Notes: a model not told the origin generated them from the letters alone. A stretch of DNA of 37,922 bases from Vulcanimicrobiota bacterium (GCA_030043675.1 JASHXG010000020.1:1-37922), one strand, 5' to 3'. Shown: positions 23,182 to 31,828, counted from the first letter of the stretch. Numbers and translations: made by a program.

Positions 23182-24446
23182 TGCAACTCCCTCCGGTCGC
23201 TTCACCGCTTCATCGGCGAGCAGGCGCGGTCCTTGGAGCGATCCTAGCCGTTGCGGCCGCTGCTGCAATCGCGGCCGGCGCGCGCGCTCAGAGCGGCCTG
23301 CCCGAAGGCAACGGCAAAGCGATCGTGCAGGCAACTTGCGGAGAGTGCCACGGGCTCGGCCAGGTGGTCAACTCCGGTTACACGCGGCGAGGCTGGGCCA
23401 ATGTCGTCGCGATGATGATCAACGCCGGCGCGAAGCTTTCACCGAGTCAGGTGAGCACCGTCGTCGACTACCTCGCCAAGAACTTTCCGGAAAAGGCAGC
23501 GCCGGCCGCCGTCATCGTGCCCGGCGCGATACGCGTGACGATACGCGAGTGGCCGGTGCCGATTCCGGGCTCGCGTCCGCACGATCCGCTCGCGATGCCG
23601 GATGGATCGATCTGGTATACCGGCCAGATGGCCAACGTTCTCGGCCGGCTCGATCCGGCGACCGGCGAGTTTCGGCAGTATTCTCTGCCGCCTGACTCGG
23701 GACCGCACGGCCTGGTGGCCGACAAGGACGGCAACATCTGGTACACCGCGAACTTCGGTGCATACATCGGGAAACTCGATCCGCGGACCGGACACGTCAC
23801 GCGCTATCCGATGCCCGACCCGGCGGCACGCGACCCGCACACGCCGCTCTTCGATCAACACGGCACGCTCTGGTTCACGGTGCAAGGCGGGAACTTCGTC
23901 GGCCGCCTCGATCCCGCGACGGGCGCGATCAAGCTGGTGCGGCTGCCTTCGCCGCATTCGCTGCCCTACGGCATGGTGATCAGCTCGAAAGGCGTTCCAT
24001 TCTTCGCCGAGTTCGGCGCAAATCGCATAGGCCGAATCGATCCGCAGACGATGCAGATCCACGAATACACGCTTCCGAATCCGGCCGCGCGGCCGCGACG
24101 CATCGCCAAGACGAGCGACGATATCATTTGGTATACCGACTACGCTCGCGGCTATCTCGGGCGGCTCGATCCCGTTTCGGGAGCCGTCAGCGAGTGGCCG
24201 TCGCCGGGCGGTGAGAACTCCCAACCCTACGGGATCGGCGTGATTCGCGGCGCGATCTGGTACAGCGAATCGGGCGTCCAGCCCAACACAATCGTGCGCT
24301 TCGATCCGGCGACCCACCGCTTTCAGACGTGGCCGATTCCCTCCGGCGGCGGTGTCGTCCGCAACGTGTCACCGACCTTCGACGGAAACCTCGCAATCGC
24401 GTGCAGCGGCGTCAATCGGATTGGGTTGGTCGAAATCCAGCACTAA
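23169..24446 (+). CDS. Cytochrome c-streptogramin lyase-like (Vgb) propeller fusion
   Basis: 425 residues. A signal sequence (G-A-I-L-A-V-A-A-A-A-A-I-A-A-G-A) is followed by a small class I cytochrome c domain (about 45-100): C-G-E-C-H at 57-61 binds heme, with M-M-I-N-A-G supplying a possible axial Met. Residues about 115-425 form a propeller of the virginiamycin B lyase type, with repeating units of the G-x-I-W-Y-T-x-x-x-x-x-x-x-G-x-L-D-P-x-T-G kind. In antibiotic-resistance Vgb a conserved His and Glu pair acts in lactone opening; His residues exist here (H-G-L-V, D-P-H-T-P) but I cannot confirm the active site. Likely an exported redox-linked enzyme or binding protein rather than true streptogramin resistance. 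Confidence 0.88.
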   Translation: MRVALQLPPVASPLHRRAGAVLGAILAVAAAAAIAAGARAQSGLPEGNGKAIVQATCGECHGLGQVVNSGYTRRGWANVVAMMINAGAKLSPSQVSTVVDYLAKNFPEKAAPAAVIVPGAIRVTIREWPVPIPGSRPHDPLAMPDGSIWYTGQMANVLGRLDPATGEFRQYSLPPDSGPHGLVADKDGNIWYTANFGAYIGKLDPRTGHVTRYPMPDPAARDPHTPLFDQHGTLWFTVQGGNFVGRLDPATGAIKLVRLPSPHSLPYGMVISSKGVPFFAEFGANRIGRIDPQTMQIHEYTLPNPAARPRRIAKTSDDIIWYTDYARGYLGRLDPVSGAVSEWPSPGGENSQPYGIGVIRGAIWYSESGVQPNTIVRFDPATHRFQTWPIPSGGGVVRNVSPTFDGNLAIACSGVNRIGLVEIQH

Positions 24447-24567
24447 GGTTTGACCGACCCGCGAACGAGCGCGTTCGATCTTCGGTCGCCGCACGGCTTT
24501 CACAGCGATATCCTAGGCGCAGCTGTCACGCTCAAACACCTGCAATTGGCGGGACGAGGCGAGCAGC

Positions 24568-24969
24568 ATGGACGAATCTATCGCGCATTTCGAGAACGAT
24601 CTCTCGCAGGCCGGTATCGGTGCGCGCGCAGTTGCCACGCTCGCATCCCTCTATCGCGATGCGTTGCTGGAAACATCCGGCCGGGCCTGGAGCCGTCTCT
24701 ACCGCGCGACCTTCTCGACCTTGCGGGCACTCGCGCGCCGGCCGCCGAGCCGACAGTCGCACGCGGCTCTCGAGTCGATGCTCCGATTGTTGGAGGATGA
24801 TCTCGGAATGGCGCTCTTCGGCGCGTCCGCAGTCCGCCGGCTGCGCGTCTCGCTCGCGCTCGACTCGACCTCAGCGTACTTGACGCTGCAGAAGCCTTCG
24901 GATCGATCGGAGACCGGCGTCGTCGCTGCGGGACGTATCGTATGCGGCGTAACCGTCGGGCCTGAGTAG
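24568..24969 (+). CDS. Small protein of unknown function
   Basis: 133 residues from an ATG with GAGGCGAG upstream. The first 95 residues are predicted helical with Arg/Leu-rich heptads (L-Y-R-A-T-F-S-T-L-R-A-L-A-R-R); no signal or membrane segment. The last third lies opposite the end of the FAD monooxygenase gene (overlap 24871-24969), an unusually long convergent overlap, so the C-terminus may be spurious or the gene may not be real. No family recognised. Confidence 0.45.
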   Translation: MDESIAHFENDLSQAGIGARAVATLASLYRDALLETSGRAWSRLYRATFSTLRALARRPPSRQSHAALESMLRLLEDDLGMALFGASAVRRLRVSLALDSTSAYLTLQKPSDRSETGVVAAGRIVCGVTVGPE

Positions 24970-26331
24970 CAGCATACCGCGGCGCGCAAACGTCCGCAGC
25001 TCGAGCACGTCTGGGAAGTCCATCACCAGACGCGTCGCGGCAGCGAAGGCGGCTTCGTTGGCGCCGGCGCCCAGCAGCAGCGCAAAGCGGCTCTTGATCC
25101 CTTCGCCGCCGCGCAGCGATTCGTCCAAGTAGCGCCGCCCGGCGCCCTCGACGATTGGGCTGCCCCGATACGAACTCGCCAAGCCGGAGAGCCTCGCGAC
25201 GAACGCACGCTGAAACGACGGAAGGCGCGAGACGACGGGGAGCATCGCGTCACGCGCAGTCTGCGCGAGGTTGCTGCGCGTGCCGAAAACCTTGGTCATT
25301 AAATCGGTAACCTCGATCACGCCTTTGACGACGCGCAGACGCTCCACGCTGTAACTCGTCAACAACTCATTCGCCGCATGGCCGCGGAGTGCGAGGTCCA
25401 GCTTCCACGCCAGGTTCCATGCATCTTGGAGTCCGGTGTTCATCCCCTGACCGCCGAACGGGCTATGGATATGCGCGGCATCGCCGGCCAGAAATATCCG
25501 GCCCACGCTCATCTGCGACACGCACCGGTGATGGATGCGAAAGAAGCTCGACCAAACCAACGACTCCGCCTCCAGGCCGGCCGGCGCGCGCTGCGCCAGC
25601 GTCTCTCGTACCAACTCGAACGATGGTGCGTCCCCTTGCGCATTCTCGAACATCGCGACGACCCTGCGATGGGCGGCGTTCATCGGGAAAATCGCCAGCG
25701 GACCATCGGCATTCGGGCAGATCTGCAATTCGTCGCCCGGGAGGGTTTGGTTGGTCACGATATCGGCCAGCATGAACGAATCGGCATATTCCGCGCCCTC
25801 GAACGTTAGCGCCAAACCGTGACGCACCGCGCTGTGCGCACCGTCGCATCCGACCACGAAAGCGGCTCGCACGGCCGACGTCTCACCGTGCCGGTCGAGG
25901 GTAACCTGGACGCGATCGGGCTGTTGCGCCGCCGATACGAATGCAGTCTCGTACTCAACGCTGCCGCCGCGGTCCACGAGCTGCTCGAGGAGCAGCCGTT
26001 CGGTCACGTCCTGCGCAACCATCGCGACGAATGGGTAAGGCGTCCTGGGCGGCGCGAACCGCAGGCGCGCGAGGGTACGCTGCGGCGAACGCAGAGCGAC
26101 CCACGCGACGCGATTGGCGGCTTCCAAGAACGGCGCCGCGACCCCGGCCATATCGAAGACTTCTAGCGTCCGGGGAAAGATCGCGAGAGCTTTCGAGTGC
26201 TCCGATTGTCCTGCGCGACTTTCGACGATCCGAAAGCGCAGCTTCCGGCGCGCGCATTCATTGGCCAGGAAGAGACCGACCGGACCGGCGCCGACGATGA
26301 GGACGTCAACGTCGCCGCCCGCATTCTGCAT
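24871..26331 (-). CDS. FAD-dependent monooxygenase (aromatic hydroxylase type)
   Basis: 486 residues of the group A flavin monooxygenases (PheA/TfdB/MhpA-like). G-A-G-P-V-G near 15-20 binds the FAD ADP moiety; G-C-D-G-A-H-S-A-V-R near 155-165 is the D-G motif for FAD/NADPH; G-D-A-A-H-I-H-S-P-F-G-G-Q-G-M-N near 270-287 binds the FAD ribityl part. The C-terminal portion resembles the thioredoxin-like tail of this group. It hydroxylates aromatic or polyketide-like substrates with NAD(P)H and oxygen. AAGAGGG precedes the ATG. It is divergent from the alcohol dehydrogenase across 32 bp that carry a perfect palindrome, so the two genes are probably controlled together. Confidence 0.92.
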   Translation of the reverse strand: MQNAGGDVDVLIVGAGPVGLFLANECARRKLRFRIVESRAGQSEHSKALAIFPRTLEVFDMAGVAAPFLEAANRVAWVALRSPQRTLARLRFAPPRTPYPFVAMVAQDVTERLLLEQLVDRGGSVEYETAFVSAAQQPDRVQVTLDRHGETSAVRAAFVVGCDGAHSAVRHGLALTFEGAEYADSFMLADIVTNQTLPGDELQICPNADGPLAIFPMNAAHRRVVAMFENAQGDAPSFELVRETLAQRAPAGLEAESLVWSSFFRIHHRCVSQMSVGRIFLAGDAAHIHSPFGGQGMNTGLQDAWNLAWKLDLALRGHAANELLTSYSVERLRVVKGVIEVTDLMTKVFGTRSNLAQTARDAMLPVVSRLPSFQRAFVARLSGLASSYRGSPIVEGAGRRYLDESLRGGEGIKSRFALLLGAGANEAAFAAATRLVMDFPDVLELRTFARRGMLLLRPDGYAAYDTSRSDDAGLRSIRRLLQRQVR

Positions 26332-26337
26332 GAATCC

Positions 26338-26355
26338 CTCTTACCCGGGTAAGAG
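26338..26355. promoter_or_regulatory. 18-bp perfect palindrome between divergent oxidoreductase genes
   Basis: CTCTTACCCGGGTAAGAG is perfectly self-complementary and occupies most of the 32 bp between the monooxygenase ATG (26331) and the dehydrogenase ATG (26364). Its ends provide the purine-rich ribosome sites of both genes (AAGAG in each direction). It is a strong candidate operator for a dimeric repressor, and in mRNA could hide both ribosome sites in a hairpin. No regulator gene is adjacent. Confidence 0.6.
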
Positions 26356-26363
26356 CAGTGGAA

Positions 26364-27371
26364 ATGCGAGCAGCGGTCGTACCATCGGCAGGCGATGCAC
26401 GTTTGGAGCTGCGCGATCTCCCGCTGCCCGAACCTGTCCGCGGCCAGGCGCGGGTGAAAGTCGAAGCGTGCGGCGTCTGCCACAGTGACGTTCTCACCGT
26501 CCAAAACATCTGGCCCGGTCTTTCCTTTCCCCGCGCGCCGGGACACGAGGTGGCCGGCACGATCGATGCCCTCGGGCCCGACACGGACGGGTGGAAGGTC
26601 GGCGAACGCATCGGTGTGGGTTGGCATGGAGGGCATGACGGCACCTGCGATCGTTGCCGTCGCGGCGACTTTATCACGTGCCGCAACCTGCAAATCCCCG
26701 GCATCTCTTACGACGGCGGATACCAGCAGTTCATGGTGACTCCCGTCGTTGGGATGGCGCGCATCCCCGACGCGCTCACCGCGGTCGAAGCCGCTCCATT
26801 GATGTGTGCCGGGATCACGACCTTCAACTCGCTGCGCAACAGCGACGCGCGGGCCGGCGATCTGGTCGCGATTCTGGGAATCGGCGGCCTCGGCCACCTC
26901 GCCGTGCAGTACGCAGCGAAAATGGGGTTTCGCACGGCCGCAATCGCCCGCGGAAGCGACAAAGAGCAGCTGGCGCGATCGCTCGGCGCGGCGCACTATA
27001 TCGACAGCAGCCGCGCCGACGTCGCAGCCGAGCTTCAACGTTTGGGCGGCGCCAAGCTCGTCCTCTCGACCGTGACCGCCGCCGATGCGATGGAGCCGGT
27101 CTTCGGGGGACTCGGCGTCGACGGAGAGCTGCTCGTCGTAGGCGCCTCGTTTGCGCCCCTGCCGGTGAACACGGCAGCGATGATCGGCGCACGTCAGTCG
27201 ATCCAAGCCTGGCCCTCGGGCACCTCGGCCGACTCGGAAGACGCGATGAACTTCAGCGCGCAGACGGGCGTTCGCGCGATGGTCGAAACGATGCCGCTCG
27301 AACGCGCGCAGGACGCCTACGACCGCATGCTGAGCGGCGCGGCGCGCTTCCGCATGGTCTTGACGATCTAG
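26364..27371 (+). CDS. Zinc-dependent alcohol dehydrogenase
   Basis: 335 residues of the medium-chain dehydrogenase family, AdhP/YahK-like. Catalytic zinc ligands are Cys in C-G-V-C-H-S-D near 36-39 and His-Glu in G-H-E near 60-61. The structural zinc lobe reads H-D-G-T-C-D-R-C-R-R-G-D-F-I-T-C near 91-105; the first of the usual four Cys is Asp. The Rossmann motif is G-I-G-G-L-G-H-L-A near 172-180. It would oxidise alcohols or reduce aldehydes with NAD(P). The ATG at 26364 has AAGAG eight bases upstream; a GTG at 26358 lies too close to it. Its neighbour across the palindrome is a flavin monooxygenase, which suggests joint use in degradation or detoxification. Confidence 0.93.
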   Translation: MRAAVVPSAGDARLELRDLPLPEPVRGQARVKVEACGVCHSDVLTVQNIWPGLSFPRAPGHEVAGTIDALGPDTDGWKVGERIGVGWHGGHDGTCDRCRRGDFITCRNLQIPGISYDGGYQQFMVTPVVGMARIPDALTAVEAAPLMCAGITTFNSLRNSDARAGDLVAILGIGGLGHLAVQYAAKMGFRTAAIARGSDKEQLARSLGAAHYIDSSRADVAAELQRLGGAKLVLSTVTAADAMEPVFGGLGVDGELLVVGASFAPLPVNTAAMIGARQSIQAWPSGTSADSEDAMNFSAQTGVRAMVETMPLERAQDAYDRMLSGAARFRMVLTI

Positions 27372-27374
27372 CCG

Positions 27375-27926
27375 TTAGGAGCCGAGCAGCGACTCTACGG
27401 TCGCGCGAACGTCGTCGTCTTGAGAGTCGCCCACGATCGTTCGGTGCAGCGCGCCCCGCCGATCGAAGATGAGCTCGGTAGGCCAGGCTTGGACGTCATA
27501 GGCGTGCCAGAGCGCAAAATCGTTGTCGATCGCGACCGGCCAGACGATGCCTTGGCTGGCGAGGCTCTGCTCGACGTAAGGCCGCGAACGTTCCACCGGC
27601 GTCTCCGGTGCGTGGATGCCGATGATCCTCAAGCCACGCGCGCGGTCGCGAGCATAAAGCGCGCGTAGGGTGGGCACGACGTTTCGGCAGTTGAAGCAGT
27701 CGACGGTAAAGACGTCGAGGACCACGACGTCACCTGACAGATCCCGGGCCGAAACGCGGCCGTTGATCCAATCGCCGGCTCCGTCGAGCCGGTCGAGCGA
27801 CACTGACGCGGCGCTTGCCGGCTGACGGGCAGGCATGCACGCCGCGGCTATGCAGCATGCGACCGCGAGCAGCCACCATCGCATGATCGTTGTACGCCAC
27901 CACTTGCCGATTGGATGAGTCCTCAC
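27375..27926 (-). CDS. TlpA-like thioredoxin-fold lipoprotein
   Basis: 183 residues. An N-terminal hydrophobic segment ends in A-A-A-C (near residue 30), a likely lipobox. The domain has the TlpA/AhpC-TSA order: D-V-V-V-L-D-V-F-T-V-D-C-F-N-C-R-N-V-V-P-T-L with redox-active C-F-N-C near 78-81, I-I-G-I-H-A-P-E, V-Q-A-W-P-T with the cis-Pro, and I-F-D-R-R-G. Such proteins reduce or form disulfides outside the cytoplasm. GTG at 27926 overlaps the stop of the S9 peptidase by 4 bp (GTGA), which indicates coupled translation; an ATG at 27884 is the alternative. It may keep thiols of secreted enzymes in order. Confidence 0.88.
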   Translation of the reverse strand: MRTHPIGKWWRTTIMRWWLLAVACCIAAACMPARQPASAASVSLDRLDGAGDWINGRVSARDLSGDVVVLDVFTVDCFNCRNVVPTLRALYARDRARGLRIIGIHAPETPVERSRPYVEQSLASQGIVWPVAIDNDFALWHAYDVQAWPTELIFDRRGALHRTIVGDSQDDDVRATVESLLGS

Positions 27927-29914
27927 TGGAAATGCTGGCCGATGAAACCGAGCCAGTAATGGTAGACGTCAACGGTCCGCACCGGATCGCGCGGGAAATG
28001 GCCGTCGACCGGCCAAACGCGCAGCGTCGCATCCTTGTGGTTGTCGCGCAGCGCGCGCCAGTACATCGATGAAGTGGCGAACGGATCGCGGTTGTCGCCG
28101 ACGTCGGAGAGGATCAGCACCGGCGTCGTCACGTCGCCGGCGTAGCTGATCGCCGAAGCGCGCCGCCATTCATCCACGTTGGCGCTCATGAACGGCGAGC
28201 CGTGAAAAAGATCCGCGTCGGCTAGACTGTCATCGGCCGTGCCGTAATCGGTGATCCAATCGTTGACCGAAGCACCCGACACCGCCGCCTTCCAAATATG
28301 GTACTTCGAGATCATCCACGCCGTCATGATTCCGCCGTACGACCAGCCCGAGACGGCGATGCGGCTGTCGTCGACGATGCCGCGCGCACGCACCGCGTCG
28401 ATCGCGGCCATGATGTCCTTGCCGGGTCCTAGCTCGGGGTCGTAAAGCACGGCGCGTTGATAGGCGAGGCCGAGGTTGTTGCTGCCGCGATAGTTGGGCC
28501 GCAGCACCAGCCATCCACGCGCGGCCATGACCTGCGACCAGAAATCAAAACCCAGTGTCGACGATGAGGTCGGGCCGCCGTGAATGAAGACGCTCAGCGG
28601 ATAGCGGCGCCCTTCGACAAAGCCGGGCGGCGTGTAGAGCACGGCATCGCCGGTGATACCGAGGCTAGTGGGAAAGGTAATGCGTTGCGCCGAGGCGAGA
28701 TTCAGCGCCGCGATCGATGCATTGTAGTCGGTTAAACGCGTCGTCGCGCCGGCGGCCGCGCGGAAAAAGAGTTCGGGCGGCTGTTTTGGCGAGGAAGCGA
28801 TGAAGAGCAGCGTTCCGTCCGGCCCGAGCGCATTCGCAAGCTCGGGCGCCATGGTTAGATCGCCGAGCTCGACGCGTTCCGGCCGCCCTTCGAGCGGCAC
28901 CCGAAAGAGCGCCGTCGTAGCGTCATAGGGCGCGGTGAAGTAGAGGCTCTTCGAGTCGCGTGCCCAGGCGAAGTCTGCCACCGTGCGATCGACCGGCGTC
29001 GAGACCGGCGTACCGTTTCCGCCGGCCGGCGTCGTCACGTAGACCTGCACCAGATTGACTTGCGAATCGCCGTCGGAATACGCGTAGGCGATGTGGCGAC
29101 CATCGGGCGAGAAGAGCGCGTTACTCTCCCATGCAGTATGCGTTGTAAGGGGACGCACGGCGCGAGTGGCGACGTCGAGCAGCACGACGTGCGAATAGCT
29201 TTCGTCGTTGAGGATCGCGTCGGGCGCGAGGGTGAAAACGATGCTCTTTCCGTCTGGGGACCACGAGAGCGTCGACTGCGCTTCGCCGGTGACGATGCTC
29301 TGCGCGCCGAAGGTCAGCTGCGTCATCGTTCCGTCGCGCAGCGAGACGAGGAAGAGGTGCGCGGGATGTGCCGGCCGGCGCGCCACGATCGGCTGGGTCG
29401 TGAAAACGAAGCTGTCGCGGAAGCGGTCGGCTCCCTTGGGTTCCGGCGGTGGATCCGCAGAAACGAACGCGATCGCCGCTCCGTCCGGGCGCCAGGCGAA
29501 CTGTTCGACGCCGCCCTTCGCATGCGTGACCGGGTGCGCGTCGCCGCCGTTGAGCGGCATGACGAAGACCTGACTCTGCGCGTCGGCTCCGGTGCCGTCT
29601 TCGGCGAGGAACGCCAGGCGCGTCCCATCAGGCGAGAAGGCCGGATCCGAAAGTCCCTTGCGTTGATAAGTGAGCGTCCGTTGCGCGTGCGTGGCGAGGT
29701 CGATCAGAACCAGCTCGTTGTCGCGGCGGTCTTCGTCCCACGCGATGCGCGAGACCAGCACGACCGCCGCTTTTCCGTCGGGCGAGAGTACCGGAGACGC
29801 CAGGCCAACCAGGCGCTGATAGTCGTCCTCGCCGATCGTTCCGGCCGGCTGCGCGGCCGCCCAAGTCAACGTCGCGAACAGCATGAGGAGAACGGCCAGG
29901 GATCGGACCGGCAT
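27923..29914 (-). CDS. Secreted S9-family peptidase (dipeptidyl/acylaminoacyl peptidase type)
   Basis: 663 residues. A signal peptide (L-A-V-L-L-M-L-F-A-T-L-T-W-A-A-A) leads to a WD40/TolB-like propeller (about 30-400, repeats such as F-S-P-D-G-T-R-L-A-F and W-S-P-D-G-K-S-I-V-F), then an alpha/beta hydrolase. The catalytic triad is Ser near 523 in G-W-S-Y-G-G, Asp near 606 in G-D-N-R-D-P-F, and His near 638 in D-G-H-F-P. Enzymes of this family cleave short peptides or acylated amino termini. AAGGAGGTG is a strong ribosome site. It lies 15 bp after the phosphatase gene and overlaps TlpA. Confidence 0.95.
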   Translation of the reverse strand: MPVRSLAVLLMLFATLTWAAAQPAGTIGEDDYQRLVGLASPVLSPDGKAAVVLVSRIAWDEDRRDNELVLIDLATHAQRTLTYQRKGLSDPAFSPDGTRLAFLAEDGTGADAQSQVFVMPLNGGDAHPVTHAKGGVEQFAWRPDGAAIAFVSADPPPEPKGADRFRDSFVFTTQPIVARRPAHPAHLFLVSLRDGTMTQLTFGAQSIVTGEAQSTLSWSPDGKSIVFTLAPDAILNDESYSHVVLLDVATRAVRPLTTHTAWESNALFSPDGRHIAYAYSDGDSQVNLVQVYVTTPAGGNGTPVSTPVDRTVADFAWARDSKSLYFTAPYDATTALFRVPLEGRPERVELGDLTMAPELANALGPDGTLLFIASSPKQPPELFFRAAAGATTRLTDYNASIAALNLASAQRITFPTSLGITGDAVLYTPPGFVEGRRYPLSVFIHGGPTSSSTLGFDFWSQVMAARGWLVLRPNYRGSNNLGLAYQRAVLYDPELGPGKDIMAAIDAVRARGIVDDSRIAVSGWSYGGIMTAWMISKYHIWKAAVSGASVNDWITDYGTADDSLADADLFHGSPFMSANVDEWRRASAISYAGDVTTPVLILSDVGDNRDPFATSSMYWRALRDNHKDATLRVWPVDGHFPRDPVRTVDVYHYWLGFIGQHFQ

Positions 29915-29929
29915 AAGGGGCGCACCTCC

Positions 29930-31327
29930 TTAGGCGAGTCTCCTTCGTCGGATGCGGGCGGCTTCATCCGGCTCGCCGAGATTCGGGGCGGCGTAGTGCA
30001 CGAGCCGTCGCGTCGCGAGATCGACGGTCACCGAATCGTCTGGTGTTTTGGCGTCGCCGCCGTCGCTGGCTGGATGGTATTCGATGAGCAGCTGCTTGGG
30101 ATCGGCGACGATGCGCAGATAGCCGTAGTCACCATCGTCGTAGTTCTCGAGCGCGACCTGTCCGACGACCTGTCCCGGCCGATTGCCCTGCGCGGCGGTC
30201 TGAATGATCTGCGGTGCGCGCAGGGCGCTCCCGCCTTGACCGCGGATCTTCTGCAGCGCATGGCCGCCATTGCCGCAGACCACATACGGAATCTGCGCGT
30301 TCGCGAAGGTTCGGCCACTGGTTTCGATCGGGCGCGTGCGCGTGAAACGTTGGTAGTTGTGCGCGTGTCCCGAAAGATCGGCGTGCGGCCAGAAGCCGAC
30401 CTTTTCACAAACTGCGTCGATCTGGCGCTGCATTTGCTCGCTCCAGCCGTGCCGCGATCCGGCGCAGAACGACGGGTGGTGGTGCGCGATAATGACGGCG
30501 CCGCTGTACGTGCCGTTCTCGGCATCGTCGCGCGCTCGGGTTAGAGCCGCCGCAAGGTATGTCAGCTGGGCGGTGCCGATTTTCGTGCCGGGCGTCGGAT
30601 CCGCGATGACGCCCGGATCCTCGAGCGTGTTGCTGTAGAGCGAGATGATCCGCACGAAGGGCGCTTCGAACGTGTAATAGACGCCCGGCTGGATTTGCGC
30701 CGTACGCGAAAGGCCGCCCGCCTCGGGCAGCACGACGAAGCCGGGCGTACAGAAGTTTCGCAAGTAGCCGCGCAAGCTCGGAATCGGCTCGCCGGGCGGC
30801 ACCATGCCGTCGTGATTGCCCGCGGCCGCCAAAATCGGCGCCGGGTAGTTGCGATATGGCTCGTAGAACTGATCGTAATAGTATTCGACCTCACCGAAGT
30901 TATAGACGACGTCGCCCAGAAGAAATTGAAACTGCGGGATCTCGCGCTCTTGCGACTCGTCAAAGTCGGCGACGAGTTTGTCGGTGACCTCGTCCTCCGT
31001 CTTGGGCCCGCGCGTGCTGCCGCAATCGCCACACGAGTGAAAGACGATTTGCCCGTGCTGCTCGATCTTCTTAAGCGCCGCCGTATCGTTGCCAAGCACC
31101 TCCAAGAGCGTGAGTACCGGCTCGTCGGCACTGCCTTTTTGCGTGGGGCGCGGCGACGGAATGACGGTCGCGTACAGTTTGTGCTCTTTGTTGAGCTTGT
31201 CGATCTCGTAGTAGGTTTCTTTGTCCGAAGCGTGTTTGATTCGAAAGCGCTTCGGATCCGGCGTGGGCTCGGGTTGCGCGAAAACCGGGCGTCCTATCGC
31301 GCGTCCCGATGGAGCGTGCTGCTTCAT
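29930..31327 (-). CDS. Metallophosphoesterase (purple acid phosphatase-like)
   Basis: About 465 residues with the calcineurin-type motifs in order: S-C-G-D-C-G (metal Asp), L-L-G-D-V-V-Y-N, A-A-G-N-H-D-G, I-A-H-H-H-P-S-F and L-S-G-H-A-H-N-Y-Q-R-F. The spacing and the last motif match purple acid phosphatase-like enzymes using a two-metal centre to hydrolyse phosphomonoesters or anhydrides. No signal peptide is obvious; the N-terminus is basic. The ATG at 31327 has GAGGA five bases upstream; the longest start is 31354. Fifteen bases separate it from the S9 peptidase downstream, so a three-gene operon with TlpA is likely. Confidence 0.9.
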   Translation of the reverse strand: MKQHAPSGRAIGRPVFAQPEPTPDPKRFRIKHASDKETYYEIDKLNKEHKLYATVIPSPRPTQKGSADEPVLTLLEVLGNDTAALKKIEQHGQIVFHSCGDCGSTRGPKTEDEVTDKLVADFDESQEREIPQFQFLLGDVVYNFGEVEYYYDQFYEPYRNYPAPILAAAGNHDGMVPPGEPIPSLRGYLRNFCTPGFVVLPEAGGLSRTAQIQPGVYYTFEAPFVRIISLYSNTLEDPGVIADPTPGTKIGTAQLTYLAAALTRARDDAENGTYSGAVIIAHHHPSFCAGSRHGWSEQMQRQIDAVCEKVGFWPHADLSGHAHNYQRFTRTRPIETSGRTFANAQIPYVVCGNGGHALQKIRGQGGSALRAPQIIQTAAQGNRPGQVVGQVALENYDDGDYGYLRIVADPKQLLIEYHPASDGGDAKTPDDSVTVDLATRRLVHYAAPNLGEPDEAARIRRRRLA

Positions 31328-31398
31328 CGCGTTCCTCACTAATCGTTCGTTCATCTCAAACTCAGCGCACGCGCAGCCGCGGGCGCCAAAATGGAGCC

Positions 31399-31824
31399 AT
31401 GACGTTCTTCAAATCGTGGTATACCCTGCCGGCCGCGATCCTCGCGCTGGCCGCGACCGTCGCCCCCGCGCTCGCCGTGACCACCGGCATCGAGAGCGCG
31501 GCGCCGGCCGCCTACGTCGCCGCCTTTACGCCTGCTTTCGGGTTCTCGCGCGTGCCCCACGCCGGAACGATGGAGCTCGTGGTGCGCGACGGCACGATCA
31601 GCGGTCAGTATACCGGGATATCCGTGCGCCCCGATCGGCTCAACGACCACATTTCACCGGTCACGGGAACGCTCGCGAGCGACGGCCACGTTCAACTCTA
31701 CGTCGGCAACGCGCTCTCGGTGAACGGCACCATGGACGCGGACGGGACCATTTCGGGGACCGCGGCGTACGACGGTCACCTCTACGACTTCGTCGCCGAG
31801 CCCGGCTCGCCGGGACAACGCTAA
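31399..31824 (+). CDS. Small secreted protein of unknown function
   Basis: 141 residues from the ATG at 31399, with GGAG four bases upstream. A signal peptide (W-Y-T-L-P-A-A-I-L-A-L-A-A-T-V-A-P-A-L-A) is cleaved near residue 26. The mature part has beta strands in pairs (M-E-L-V-V-R-D-G-T-I-S-G-Q-Y, V-N-G-T-M-D-A-D-G-T-I-S-G-T-A-A) like proteins with repeated G-x-I-x-G hairpins. No family recognised. Convergent with the lipoprotein at 31829, four bases apart. Confidence 0.75.
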   Translation: MTFFKSWYTLPAAILALAATVAPALAVTTGIESAAPAAYVAAFTPAFGFSRVPHAGTMELVVRDGTISGQYTGISVRPDRLNDHISPVTGTLASDGHVQLYVGNALSVNGTMDADGTISGTAAYDGHLYDFVAEPGSPGQR

Positions 31825-31828
31825 ATCG

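Noticed and set aside
23169-24446. True virginiamycin B lyase resistance gene
   Set aside because: The added cytochrome c domain and unconfirmed active-site residues do not support a resistance call.
29060-30544. Long + strand open frame opposite the S9 peptidase and phosphatase
   Set aside because: Antisense to two genes with complete catalytic motifs; its translation has no recognisable fold.
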